This document shows positions 48,809 to 57,925 of a stretch of 64,000 nt of DNA, one piece after another. Below the pieces are notes generated by a model, which made no database searches, was not told the DNA's origin, and saw nothing but the letters and a program-made list of their open reading frames with translations. Source of the stretch: Streptomyces sp. YIM 130001 (GTDB lineage Bacteria > Actinomycetota > Actinomycetes > Streptomycetales > Streptomycetaceae); the NCBI RefSeq assembly GCF_003574445.1, contig NZ_KZ984568.1, forward strand, positions 1-64,000. The letters run 5' to 3'. A program made the translations under genes and the position numbers. Every line of letters begins with the position of its first letter. The first letter of the stretch is position 1.

Positions 48809-50293
48809 GTGGGCGGCAACGGCAGCAGCGGTGCGACCGCTGAGAAACGCCCCAACGACAAGCTGAGTTCGTGGTTCGCGCGCAGCGGTTGGTCCAAGGG
48901 CGAGCTCGCCCGGCAGGTCAACCGCAGAGCCCGGCAGATGGGCGCCCACCACATCTCCACCGACACCTCGCGGGTACGCCGTTGGCTCGACGGCGAGCAG
49001 CCGCGTGAGCCGATCCCGCGGATCATGTCGGAGCTGTTCTCCGAGCGGTTCGGCTGCGTCGTCGCCGTCGAGGACCTGGGACTGCGCTCCGCCCACCAGT
49101 CGCCGTCCGCCTCCGGCGTGGACCTGCCCTGGACGCCGGACGGCACCGTCGCACTGATCAGTGAATTCTCCCGCAGCGACCTGATGTTGGCGCGGCGCGG
49201 CTTCCTCGGGAGCTCGCTCGGACTCGCCGCGGGGCCCGCCCTCGTCGAGCCCATGCAGCGCTGGCTCGTGCCTACGCCCGCGGGCTCCGCGCCCGGCGGC
49301 GCGGAGGTCAAGGAGGCGGCAGCTGCCCGCCGACCCTCGCGCCTGTCGGATCCGGAGCTCGATCTGCTCGAGTCGACCACCGTGATGTTCCGCGAGTGGG
49401 ACGCCCAGTGCGGCGGCGGGCTGCGCCGTAAGGCCGTCGTCGGCCAGCTGCACGAGGTGACCGACCTGCTGCAGGAGCCGCAGCCGGAGGCCACCGCGCG
49501 GCGCCTGTTCAAGATCGCCGCCGAACTGGCCGAGCTGGCGGGCTGGATGAGCTACGACGTCGGTCTGCAGCCCACCGCCCAGAAGTACTTCGTCCTCGCG
49601 CTGCACGCCGCCAAGGAGGCCGGGGACAAGCCCCTCGGCTCGTACATCCTGTCCGGCATGAGCCGCCAGATGATCCATCTCGGCCGCCCGGACGACGCTC
49701 TCGAACTCATCCACCTCGCCCAGTACGGCAGTCGCGACGTCGCCACCCCGCGCACCCAGGCCATGCTGTATGCGATGGAGGCCCGGGCGTACGCCAACAT
49801 GGGCCAGCCCAGCAAGACCAAACGCGCCGTGCGGATGGCCGAGGACACCTACACCGACGCGGTCGAGTTCGCCGAGCGCGAGCCGGACTGGATCCACTTC
49901 TTCTCGGAGGCCGAGCTCAACGGGGAGAACGCCCACTCGTACCGCGACCTCGCCTACGTGGCCGGCCGCAGCCCCACCTACGCCTCGCTCGCCGAACCCG
50001 TGATGCAGCGGGCCGTCTCGCTCTTCGGCGCCGACGAGGTGCACCAGCGTTCCTACGCCCTGAACCTGATCGGCCAGGCCACCGTCCACCTGCTCCAGCG
50101 CGAGCCGGAGGAGAGCGTGCAGCCGGCCAAGGAGGCGCTCTCCATCGCCCGGCGGGTCCGCTCCGAGCGGGTCAACACCCGGCTGCGCAAGACCGTCGCC
50201 ACCGCCGTACGCGACTTCGGTGAGGTCGCCGAGGTCATCGACCTCACCGAACAACTCGCTGCCCAACTCCCGGAGTCCGCCGAAGCCGGCTGA
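48809..50293 (+). CDS. nsdA: Developmental regulator NsdA (TPR protein)
   Basis: A 494-residue cytoplasmic regulator. In S. coelicolor, nsdA negatively affects sporulation and antibiotic synthesis (known from disruption). The N-terminal 70 residues look like a helix-turn-helix/helical domain (KLSSWFARSGWSKGELARQV, STDTSRVRRWLDGEQPREPI). A Gly/Ala-rich stretch near residue 130 (RRGFLGSSLGLAAGPALV) follows, then tetratricopeptide-like helices to the end. The GTG start follows GGGAATGGGGG. It is upstream of the nitrogen operon but has its own divergent control region. Confidence 0.9.
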   Translation: MGGNGSSGATAEKRPNDKLSSWFARSGWSKGELARQVNRRARQMGAHHISTDTSRVRRWLDGEQPREPIPRIMSELFSERFGCVVAVEDLGLRSAHQSPSASGVDLPWTPDGTVALISEFSRSDLMLARRGFLGSSLGLAAGPALVEPMQRWLVPTPAGSAPGGAEVKEAAAARRPSRLSDPELDLLESTTVMFREWDAQCGGGLRRKAVVGQLHEVTDLLQEPQPEATARRLFKIAAELAELAGWMSYDVGLQPTAQKYFVLALHAAKEAGDKPLGSYILSGMSRQMIHLGRPDDALELIHLAQYGSRDVATPRTQAMLYAMEARAYANMGQPSKTKRAVRMAEDTYTDAVEFAEREPDWIHFFSEAELNGENAHSYRDLAYVAGRSPTYASLAEPVMQRAVSLFGADEVHQRSYALNLIGQATVHLLQREPEESVQPAKEALSIARRVRSERVNTRLRKTVATAVRDFGEVAEVIDLTEQLAAQLPESAEAG

Positions 50294-50448
50294 CCGGAAC
50301 CACCGAATCCCCGGCCGCGGCCGGCCTCCCCGAAACGCCCGACTCGGCTCCCCCACGCCAGGTCGTCACGGAGGGCCGTCGCGGCCGGTTTCTTTTCCCC
50401 GCGGACGGTACGGGCCACCGGGCCCCGAGGCCGGGAGTTCATGACCGC

Positions 50449-50484
50449 GTAACACGTACGACCCAGTCGTCACCGGTGCGAAAC
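50449..50484 (+). promoter_or_regulatory. GlnR-type binding site upstream of amtB
   Basis: GTCAC-N6-GAAAC (50469-50484) is a perfect a/b half of the actinobacterial GlnR box. An upstream GTAAC (50449-50453), six bases, then GACCC (50460-50464) is a weaker second half; spacing is 20 rather than 22 bases. It lies about 160 bases before amtB. Fits nitrogen control of amtB-glnK-glnD, as known in S. coelicolor. Confidence 0.75.
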
Positions 50485-50640
50485 ATCGAGCGGCATCCCC
50501 GGAAACGGTGCTGCGCGAATGTCTGGATCCCAAGGGGGTGCTGCGCAAGCCGCACGGCCGCCGGCACCTCTTCAGTGGCCCACCCCTCATGACCGCACTG
50601 GCTCAGCCCGCACGGGCCGCACGACGACGAGGAGACGCCG

Positions 50641-51987
50641 ATGCCCCCAGGCATCACGCTGGCCGCAGATGCCCCGGAGCTCTCTGCCGCCAACACCGGA
50701 TTCATGCTCATCTGTTCCGCCATGGTCATGCTGATGACCCCGGCCCTCGCCTTCTTCTACGGAGGCATGGTCCGCGTCAAGAGCACGCTGAACATGCTGA
50801 TGATGAGCTTCATCAGCCTCGGCATCGTCACGATTCTGTGGGTGCTCTACGGCTTCAGCATGGCCTTCGGCACCGACAACGGCAGCCTGGTCGGCTGGGA
50901 CGCCGACTACCTCGGCCTCAGCGGGATCGGGGTGACCGAGCTGCTCGACGGCGGCAGCATCCCGCTCTTCGTCTTCGCCGCCTTCCAGCTGATGTTCGCG
51001 ATTCTCACGCCCGCCCTGATCAGCGGTGCGCTCGCCGACCGGGTGAAGTTCACCGCCTGGGCGCTGTTCATCGCCCTGTGGGTCACCGTCGTCTACTTCC
51101 CGGTCGCGCACTGGGTCTGGGGCTCCGGCGGCTGGGCGTTCGAACTCGGCGTGATCGACTTCGCCGGCGGCACGGCCGTCCACATCAACGCCGGTGCCGC
51201 GGCCCTGGGCGTGATCCTGGTGATCGGCAAGCGGGTCGGTTTCAAGAAGGACCCGATGCGGCCGCACAGCCTCCCGCTGGTCATGCTCGGCGCGGGCCTG
51301 CTGTGGTTCGGCTGGTTCGGATTCAACGCCGGTTCCTGGCTGGGCAACGACGACGGCGTGGGCGCCGTGATGTTCCTCAACACCCAGATCGCCACCGGCG
51401 CAGCGATGCTGGGCTGGCTCGCCTACGAGAAGATCCGGCACGGCGCCTTCACCACCCTCGGTGCCGCCTCCGGTGCGGTCTCCGGTCTGGTGGCCATCAC
51501 GCCGGCCGGCGGATCGGTCAGCCCGCTCGGCGCGATCGCCGTCGGTGTCATCGCCGGTGTGCTGTGCGCCATGGCGGTCGGTCTCAAGTACCGCTTCGGC
51601 TACGACGACTCGCTCGACGTGGTCGGCGTCCACCTCGTCGGCGGCGTCATCGGCTCGCTGCTCGTGGGCTTCTTCGCCACCGGCGGTGTGCAGTCCGACG
51701 CCGCGGGTCTCTTCTACGGCGGCGGGCTCGACCAGCTCTGGAAGCAGGCCGCGGGAGTCTTCGGAGTCCTCGCGTACTCGCTCCTCGCCTCCGCGCTCCT
51801 CGCTCTGATCATCCACAAGACGATGGGCATGCGCGTCACCGAGGATGACGAGGTCTCCGGCATCGACCGGCTCGAGCACGCGGAGACGGCGTACGACTAC
51901 AGCGGAGCGGGCGGCGGTTCGGCCCGCGGCACGGGCACGGTGCCGCAGGCGGCGACCGCGGCGCAGAACACGAAGGTGGACGCATGA
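50641..51987 (+). CDS. amtB: Ammonium transporter
   Basis: A 448-residue Amt/MEP channel with eleven membrane segments. LMTPALAFFYGGMVRVKS, the Amt signature DFAGGTAVHINAGAAALG with pore His, and GWFGFNAGSW (twin-His region) are clear. It conducts ammonia/ammonium across the membrane. ATG with GACGAGGAGACGCCG in front. The C terminus overlaps glnK by four bases (ATGA). PII protein GlnK is expected to bind and block it when nitrogen is plentiful. Confidence 0.95.
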   Translation: MPPGITLAADAPELSAANTGFMLICSAMVMLMTPALAFFYGGMVRVKSTLNMLMMSFISLGIVTILWVLYGFSMAFGTDNGSLVGWDADYLGLSGIGVTELLDGGSIPLFVFAAFQLMFAILTPALISGALADRVKFTAWALFIALWVTVVYFPVAHWVWGSGGWAFELGVIDFAGGTAVHINAGAAALGVILVIGKRVGFKKDPMRPHSLPLVMLGAGLLWFGWFGFNAGSWLGNDDGVGAVMFLNTQIATGAAMLGWLAYEKIRHGAFTTLGAASGAVSGLVAITPAGGSVSPLGAIAVGVIAGVLCAMAVGLKYRFGYDDSLDVVGVHLVGGVIGSLLVGFFATGGVQSDAAGLFYGGGLDQLWKQAAGVFGVLAYSLLASALLALIIHKTMGMRVTEDDEVSGIDRLEHAETAYDYSGAGGGSARGTGTVPQAATAAQNTKVDA

Positions 51988-52322
51988 AGCTCATCACGGC
52001 GGTCGTGAAGCCGCACCGGCTGGACGAGATCAAGGAGGCCCTGGGGGCCTTCGGGGTCCAGGGACTCACGGTCACGGAGGCCAGCGGCTACGGCCGGCAG
52101 CGCGGCCACACCGAGGTGTACCGCGGCGCCGAGTACACCGTGGACCTCGTACCGAAGATCCGGATCGAGGTCCTGGTCGAGGACGACGACGCCGAGCAAC
52201 TGCTCGAGGTGGTCGTGAAGGCCGCCCGTACCGGCAAGATCGGCGACGGCAAGGTCTGGAGCGTCCCGGTCGAGACGGCGGTACGCGTACGCACCGGCGA
52301 GCGCGGTCCCGACGCGCTCTGA
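51984..52322 (+). CDS. glnK: PII nitrogen-regulatory protein GlnK
   Basis: A 112-residue PII signal protein. Trimeric PII senses ATP/ADP and 2-oxoglutarate. The T-loop is GYGRQRGHTEVYRGAEYTVD, with Tyr51, the residue modified (adenylylated in Streptomyces) by GlnD. VEDDDAEQLLEVVVKAARTG and KVWSVPVETAVRVRTGERG are the nucleotide-binding regions. Start overlaps the end of amtB. Confidence 0.96.
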   Translation: MKLITAVVKPHRLDEIKEALGAFGVQGLTVTEASGYGRQRGHTEVYRGAEYTVDLVPKIRIEVLVEDDDAEQLLEVVVKAARTGKIGDGKVWSVPVETAVRVRTGERGPDAL

Positions 52323-52347
52323 CCGACATCGAGCAAGGAGCTGATCG

Positions 52348-54903
52348 GTGACGCGTGTCGACGTGCCGGCGAAACCCGGAGACCCGTCCGAGCCCGAAGC
52401 GGGCAAGGACGACACCGAACCAGGCGGCTATGCGGCGGCCCGGCTGCGACTCCTCCAGGAGGAGTCGCGGTCCGGGCCGCCGCGCCGTGCGGCACTCGCC
52501 GAGCTCACGGACGACTGGCTCGGCTCCCTGTTCGACGCCTCGGCGCGCGAGGTGCGCGGCGCGGCCCTGGTCGCCGTCGGCGGCTACGGGCGCGGGGAGT
52601 TGTCGCCGCGCAGCGACCTCGACCTGCTCCTGCTGCACGACGGCCGGGCGGACCCCGGCGCGGTCGCCGCGCTCGCGGACCGGATCTGGTACCCCGTCTG
52701 GGACCTCGGCATCGCCCTCGACCACGCCGTGCGCACTCCGGCGGAGGCCCGCCGTACCGCAGGCGAGGATCTCAAGGTGCAGCTCGGGCTGCTCGACGCC
52801 CGGCACGTCGCCGGCGACCTCGGCATGACCACCGGCCTGCGCAGCGCGGTACTCGCCGACTGGCGCAACCTCGCCCCGAAGAAGCTGCCCGCCCTCCAGG
52901 AGCTCTGCGCCGAACGGGCCGAACGCCACGGCGAGTTGCAGTTCCTCCTCGAGCCCGATCTGAAGGAGGCCGAGGGCGGACTGCGGGACGCCACCGCACT
53001 GCGCGCCGTCGCCGCCTCCTGGCTCGCCGACGCCCCGCGCGCCGGACTCGCCGAGGCCCGCCGCCGTCTGCTCGACGTCCGGGACGCCCTGCATCTGACC
53101 ACCGGCCGCGCCACCGACCGGCTCACGCTGCAGGAACAGGACCAGGTCGCCGCCGAACTCGGCCTGCTCGACGCCGACGCCCTGCTGCGCCAGGTGTACG
53201 AGTCGGCCCGCACCATCTCCTACGCGGGCGACGTCACGTGGCGCGAGGTCGGACGCGTGCTGCGGGCGCGGCAGGTACGGCCGCGGCTGCGCCGGATCGT
53301 GGGGGAGCGGAGCGACTTCGTCCGACGCAGGGTGGTGGGTGACTCGCGTTCCGGCGGCAAGCAGGCACCGGACCGCACCCCGCTCGCCGAGGGTGTCGTG
53401 GAACAGGACGGCGAGGCCGTGCTCGCCCGTGCCGCCCGGCCCGAACGCGACCCCGTACTGCCGCTGCGGGCCGCCGCCGCAGCCGCGCAGGCCGGACTGC
53501 CGCTCTCGCCGCACGCCGTGCGCCGGCTGGCCGCGGCCGCACCGCCGCTGCCCACGCCCTGGCCCGCCGAGGCGCGCGAACAACTGGTCACCCTGCTCGG
53601 CGCCGGGCGTTCGACCGTCGACGTCTGGGCCGCGCTCGAGGCCGAGAGTCTGATCGGTGCCCTGCTGCCGGACTGGGAGCGGGTACGGTGCCGGCCGCAG
53701 CGCAACCCCGTGCACACCTGGACCGTTGACCGGCACCTGGTGGAGACCGCCGTCCGCGCGGCCGGTCTGACCCGTCGCGTACAGCGTCCCGACCTGCTCC
53801 TGGTCGCGGCCCTGCTGCACGACATCGGCAAGGGGTGGCCGGGCGACCACTCCGTGGCCGGCGAGGTCATCGCGCGCGACGTCGCCGCGCGGATCGGCTT
53901 CGACCGCGCCGACGCCGCCGTGCTGGCCACCCTCGTACGTCATCATCTGCTGCTCGTGGAGACCGCTACCCGGCGGGACCTGGACGATCCGGCGACCGTG
54001 CGGTCCGTCGCCGAGGCGGTGTCGAGTGTGCGCACGCTCGAGCTGCTGCACGCACTGACCGAGGCGGACGCGCTGGCCACGGGGCCCGCGGCGTGGTCGA
54101 GTTGGCGCGCCTCGCTGGTCGCGGACCTGGTGCGGCGGGTGGCGGCGGTGCTGGCCGGTGAGCCCGTACCCGAGGACGAGCCGGCCACCGTCACGGCCGA
54201 GCACGAACGCCTCGCCGTCGAGGCGTTCCGTACCGGCGGGCCGGTGCTCTCGCTGCGGGCCAGGACCGAGGAGGCGGTGGACCCGGACGGCGACGGGGCG
54301 GAGGCCGTGCCCGAGCCGCTCGGCGTCGAACTGCTCATCGCGGTCCCGGATCGTGCCGGGGTGCTGCCCGCGGTGGCCGGGGTGCTCGCGCTGCACCGGC
54401 TGACCGTACGGACAGCGGAGCTGCGGGCGGTGACGCTGCCCGCGGAGGTCGCGTCCCGGACCGGGGCGTCCGGGCCGGTGCTGCTGCTCGACTGGCGGGT
54501 GGCGGCCGAGTACGGGTCGCTGCCGCAGGCCGCACGGCTGAGGGCGGATCTGGTCCGGGCCCTGGAGGGCTCGCTCGACATCCCCGCACGGCTCGCGGAG
54601 CGGGACGCGGCGTACCCGCGCAGGCGCGGGGTCCCCGCCCCGCCACCGCGGGTGACGGTCGCGGCCACCACGTCCAGGCGCGCCACGGTGATCGAGGTCA
54701 GGGCGCAGGACGCCCCGGGTCTGCTGCACCGGATCGGCCGGGCTCTGGAGGCCGCGGACGTGACGGTGCGCAGTGCGCATGTGTCGACGCTCGGAGCGAA
54801 CGCGGTGGACGCCTTCTACGTCACCGGGGGCGACGGGGAGCCGCTGCCGGGGGAGCGGGCGGCAGGACTGGCGCAGGCGGTGGAGCAGGTGCTGCGGGCC
54901 TGA
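52348..54903 (+). CDS. glnD: PII nucleotidyltransferase (adenylyl/uridylyltransferase) GlnD
   Basis: An 851-residue nitrogen sensor enzyme that modifies and demodifies GlnK. The N-terminal nucleotidyltransferase motif is GGYGRGELSPRSDLDLLLLH near residue 77. The HD hydrolase is LLHDIGKGWPGDHS near 489, with HHLLLVETATRRD. Two ACT domains end the protein (LLIAVPDRAGVLPAVAGVLA and IEVRAQDAPGLLHRIGRALE), where glutamine would bind. GTG start 25 bases after glnK. In S. coelicolor GlnD acts as an adenylyltransferase rather than a uridylyltransferase. Confidence 0.95.
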   Translation: MTRVDVPAKPGDPSEPEAGKDDTEPGGYAAARLRLLQEESRSGPPRRAALAELTDDWLGSLFDASAREVRGAALVAVGGYGRGELSPRSDLDLLLLHDGRADPGAVAALADRIWYPVWDLGIALDHAVRTPAEARRTAGEDLKVQLGLLDARHVAGDLGMTTGLRSAVLADWRNLAPKKLPALQELCAERAERHGELQFLLEPDLKEAEGGLRDATALRAVAASWLADAPRAGLAEARRRLLDVRDALHLTTGRATDRLTLQEQDQVAAELGLLDADALLRQVYESARTISYAGDVTWREVGRVLRARQVRPRLRRIVGERSDFVRRRVVGDSRSGGKQAPDRTPLAEGVVEQDGEAVLARAARPERDPVLPLRAAAAAAQAGLPLSPHAVRRLAAAAPPLPTPWPAEAREQLVTLLGAGRSTVDVWAALEAESLIGALLPDWERVRCRPQRNPVHTWTVDRHLVETAVRAAGLTRRVQRPDLLLVAALLHDIGKGWPGDHSVAGEVIARDVAARIGFDRADAAVLATLVRHHLLLVETATRRDLDDPATVRSVAEAVSSVRTLELLHALTEADALATGPAAWSSWRASLVADLVRRVAAVLAGEPVPEDEPATVTAEHERLAVEAFRTGGPVLSLRARTEEAVDPDGDGAEAVPEPLGVELLIAVPDRAGVLPAVAGVLALHRLTVRTAELRAVTLPAEVASRTGASGPVLLLDWRVAAEYGSLPQAARLRADLVRALEGSLDIPARLAERDAAYPRRRGVPAPPPRVTVAATTSRRATVIEVRAQDAPGLLHRIGRALEAADVTVRSAHVSTLGANAVDAFYVTGGDGEPLPGERAAGLAQAVEQVLRA

Positions 54904-55015
54904 CTCCGGCACCGGCACCGGAAGGATGCGGGCACCGTGGGTGCTCCCGCTCCACGTACGGATACCCTGGAGGACGACCCACCCCGCCCCCGACCGACGA
55001 GGATCTGCGACCGCC

Positions 55016-56569
55016 GTGTTCGACACTCTTTCCGATCGCCTCGCAGCGACTTTCAAGAACCTCCGCGGCAAGGGGCGTCTGTCCGAGGCGGACATCGACG
55101 CCACAGCACGCGAGATCCGCATCGCGCTGCTCGAGGCGGACGTCGCGCTGCCCGTGGTGCGCGCCTTCATCAAGCAGATCAAGGAGCGGGCCACCGGCGC
55201 CGAGGTCTCCCAGGCGCTGAACCCCGCACAGCAGGTCATCAAGATCGTCAACGAGGAGCTTGTCGGCATCCTCGGTGGTGAGACCCGCCGCCTGCGGTTC
55301 GCCAAGAACCCGCCCACCGTGATCATGCTCGCGGGTCTGCAGGGTGCCGGTAAGACCACGCTGGCCGGAAAGCTCGGCCAGTGGCTCAAGTCCCAGGGCC
55401 ACTCGCCGCTCCTCGTCGCCTGTGACCTGCAGCGCCCCAACGCCGTGAACCAGCTGAGCGTCGTCGCCGAGCGCGCCGGCGTCGGCATCTACGCCCCCGA
55501 GCCGGGCAACGGCGTGGGTGACCCGGTCCAGGTCGCCAAGGACTCGATCGAGTACGCCAAGACGAAGGTGCACGACGTCGTCGTCGTCGACACCGCGGGT
55601 CGCCTGGGTATCGACCAGGAGCTGATGCAGCAGGCCGCGGACATCCGCGACGCGGTCAGCCCCGACGAGGTTCTCTTCGTCGTCGACGCGATGATCGGTC
55701 AGGACGCGGTGAACACCGCGGAGGCCTTCCGCGACGGCGTCGGCTTCGACGGTGTGGTGCTCTCCAAGCTCGACGGTGACGCCCGTGGTGGTGCGGCCCT
55801 GTCGATCGCGCACGTGACCGGCAAGCAGATCATGTTCGCCTCCAACGGCGAGAAGCTGGACGACTTCGACGCGTTCCACCCGGACCGGATGGCGTCCCGC
55901 ATCCTGGGCATGGGCGACATGCTGTCGCTCATCGAGAAGGCCGAGCAGACCTTCAGCCAGGCCGAGGCCGAGAAGATGGCGGCCAAGCTCCAAAAGGGCC
56001 CCAAGGAGTTCACGCTCGACGACTTCCTGGCGCAGATGGAGCAGGTCAGGAAGATGGGCAGCATCAGCAAGCTGCTCGGCATGCTGCCCGGCATGGGCGA
56101 CGTCAAGGACCAGATCAACAACCTGGACGAGCGGGACGTCGACCGGACCGCGGCCATCATCAAGTCGATGACCCCGGGGGAGCGGTCCGAGCCGACGATC
56201 ATCAACGGCTCGCGGCGTGCGCGTATCGCCAAGGGTTCGGGTGTCGACGTCAGTGCGGTGAAGAACCTGGTGGAGCGGTTCTTCGAGGCGCGCAAGATGA
56301 TGTCGAAGATGGCGCAGGGCGGCGGGATGCCGGGTATGCCGGGGATGCCTGGATCGGGTGGTGGCCCGGGCCGGCAGAAGAAGAAGCAGAAGCAGGCCAA
56401 GGGCAAGCAGCGTTCGGGCAACCCGATGAAGCGGAAGCAGCAGGAGCTCGCGGATGCGCAGCGGCGTGAGGAGGCTGCGCAGCAGGGCGGTGCGTTCGGC
56501 CTGCCGGCCGGTGGGCAGGGTGGGCAGGACTTCGAACTGCCTGACGAGTTCAAGAAGTTCATGGGCTGA
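55016..56569 (+). CDS. ffh: Signal recognition particle protein Ffh
   Basis: A 517-residue SRP54 GTPase. The N domain begins MFDTLSDRLAATFKNLRGKG; G1 is GLQGAGKTTLAGKLG near residue 107; G3 DTAGRLGID and G4 SKLDGDARGG follow; the C-terminal M domain is rich in Met (RKMMSKMAQGGGMPGMPGM) and ends in a basic/Gln-rich tail. It pairs with FtsY to deliver nascent membrane proteins. GTG at 55016 with GAGGA about 12 bases upstream. Confidence 0.96.
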   Translation: MFDTLSDRLAATFKNLRGKGRLSEADIDATAREIRIALLEADVALPVVRAFIKQIKERATGAEVSQALNPAQQVIKIVNEELVGILGGETRRLRFAKNPPTVIMLAGLQGAGKTTLAGKLGQWLKSQGHSPLLVACDLQRPNAVNQLSVVAERAGVGIYAPEPGNGVGDPVQVAKDSIEYAKTKVHDVVVVDTAGRLGIDQELMQQAADIRDAVSPDEVLFVVDAMIGQDAVNTAEAFRDGVGFDGVVLSKLDGDARGGAALSIAHVTGKQIMFASNGEKLDDFDAFHPDRMASRILGMGDMLSLIEKAEQTFSQAEAEKMAAKLQKGPKEFTLDDFLAQMEQVRKMGSISKLLGMLPGMGDVKDQINNLDERDVDRTAAIIKSMTPGERSEPTIINGSRRARIAKGSGVDVSAVKNLVERFFEARKMMSKMAQGGGMPGMPGMPGSGGGPGRQKKKQKQAKGKQRSGNPMKRKQQELADAQRREEAAQQGGAFGLPAGGQGGQDFELPDEFKKFMG

Positions 56570-56590
56570 GGTTCTCGGCCGAGACTTGGT

Positions 56591-56627
56591 GGCCCGTCCG
56601 GTCAGGGGATGCCCTGCCGGGCGGGCC
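56591..56627. terminator. Bidirectional terminator between ffh and the yhf operon
   Basis: GGCCCGTCCGGTCAGGG-N4-CCCTGCCGGGCGGGCC, about 16 paired bases with one bulge, between the ends of ffh (+) and yhfW (-). Confidence 0.8.
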
Positions 56628-56647
56628 TTCTCGTATGCCGGAGGGGC

Positions 56648-57925
56648 TCAGAGGATCGTCGTCCCGTTGGCCAGGCCCGTGGGCGGGAGGCCGAGGGACG
56701 TGGCTGCGGTGGCGCCTACGTCGGCCAGGGTGCGCGCGTCCGGGAGATGGCGGCGGGCGGTGGCCTCGGGGCGGTGGACGAGGACGGGGACGTACTCGCG
56801 GGTGTGGTACGCGTGGCCGATCGTCGGGTCGTTGCCGTGGTCGCCCGTGACGATCAGACGGTCGCCGGGGGAGTCGAGGACTTCGAGGAGCTGGGCCAGG
56901 CCGGCGTCGGCCTGTTCCAGGACCTCGCCGTAGCGCGCGGTGTCCTGCTGGTGGCCGGCCAGGTCGGTCTCCTGGACGTTGGCGACGACCAGGGAAGGGC
57001 CGGAAGCGGCGGTGCGTACGGCGTCGAGGGTGTGCCCGAGGACCTCGATGGTGGGGACGGCCGGGCGGCGCAGCGCGCTCTCGCACTCCAGGATGTCGGC
57101 CGCCTTGCCGACCAGGGTGACGGGGACGCCGGCCCGGGCGGCCAGTTCCGGCAGTTGGCGGGTGTGGTCGAGCGGGGCGCCGAGATGCTGCACCTCGAGG
57201 CCGCCGTTCTTGTAGAAGCCGGTGGCGGGGGTGTCGAGGCCGACCGTGGCCGCATCGCCCTCGCGTACGTAGTGCTCCAGCGGTTCGGCCGCGTGGCCGC
57301 CCACCGCGATGACGCGGGCGACCGGAGCGACGGCGCGTACCACCCGGGCGACGGACAGGGTCGAGGAGAAGGGGAGGTCCTCGAGGCGGCCCGAGGCGTT
57401 CCAGTTGATGCCGGGGTCGGCCTCCAGGTTGTCGTGCACCAGGACGGCGCCGTCGACCACCAGGAGCGGCTTCCCGTCGAGCGTGGCCACCGAGTGGCCC
57501 GCCCGGCGCAGCGCGTCGGTCACCTCGTCCAGGTGCTCGCCGAGTCGGGCGACCGTCACCCGGCTGAAGTCGGCACCCATCATGGTCTGGTGGCCCGCGA
57601 AGGTGTCCGCGCCGGGGTAGCCGAGCGCGGCACGGCCGAAGGCGACCGGGAGTTCGGTGTGCGCGGCCAGGTCCGGGTGCGGGTGCACCAGGCCGAGACC
57701 GAGCGCGCCGAGGGCGCGCAGCCGCAGCGGCCGGCCGAGTTGCTCGCGGCAGTGGTCGAGGACATGCCCGCAGGTGTCCGCGTGCCGGTCGCCCGGTCGC
57801 AGTGCCCCGGCGTCGGGCATGGCGCCGACACCGAAGCCGTCGAGCACCACGATCACGGTCCTGCCGGAGGGCCGGCCGGTCCCGGTCGCCCCGTTCGTCT
57901 CGTTCGGGCCGGGTGTCCTGCTCAT
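56648..57925 (-). CDS. yhfW: YhfW-like phosphopentomutase-family metalloenzyme
   Basis: A 425-residue alkaline-phosphatase-superfamily enzyme related to phosphopentomutase (DeoB). VIVVLDGFGVGAMPDAGALR holds the first metal ligands; PGADTFAGHQTMMG has the Thr nucleophile position; VVANVQETDLAGHQQD and VTGDHGNDPTIGHAYHTREY hold the second metal group. It should act on a phosphorylated or phosphonate compound with two Mn/Zn ions; substrate unknown. The ATG at 57925 overlaps the yhfX stop (ATGA). Last gene of the leftward operon. The housekeeping deoB is expected elsewhere, but this is not shown here. Confidence 0.82.
   Translation of the reverse strand: MSRTPGPNETNGATGTGRPSGRTVIVVLDGFGVGAMPDAGALRPGDRHADTCGHVLDHCREQLGRPLRLRALGALGLGLVHPHPDLAAHTELPVAFGRAALGYPGADTFAGHQTMMGADFSRVTVARLGEHLDEVTDALRRAGHSVATLDGKPLLVVDGAVLVHDNLEADPGINWNASGRLEDLPFSSTLSVARVVRAVAPVARVIAVGGHAAEPLEHYVREGDAATVGLDTPATGFYKNGGLEVQHLGAPLDHTRQLPELAARAGVPVTLVGKAADILECESALRRPAVPTIEVLGHTLDAVRTAASGPSLVVANVQETDLAGHQQDTARYGEVLEQADAGLAQLLEVLDSPGDRLIVTGDHGNDPTIGHAYHTREYVPVLVHRPEATARRHLPDARTLADVGATAATSLGLPPTGLANGTTIL

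Noticed and set aside
52072..55488. A 1,138-codon minus-strand frame across glnK, glnD and ffh
   Set aside because: It spans three well-supported plus-strand genes and shows no domain.
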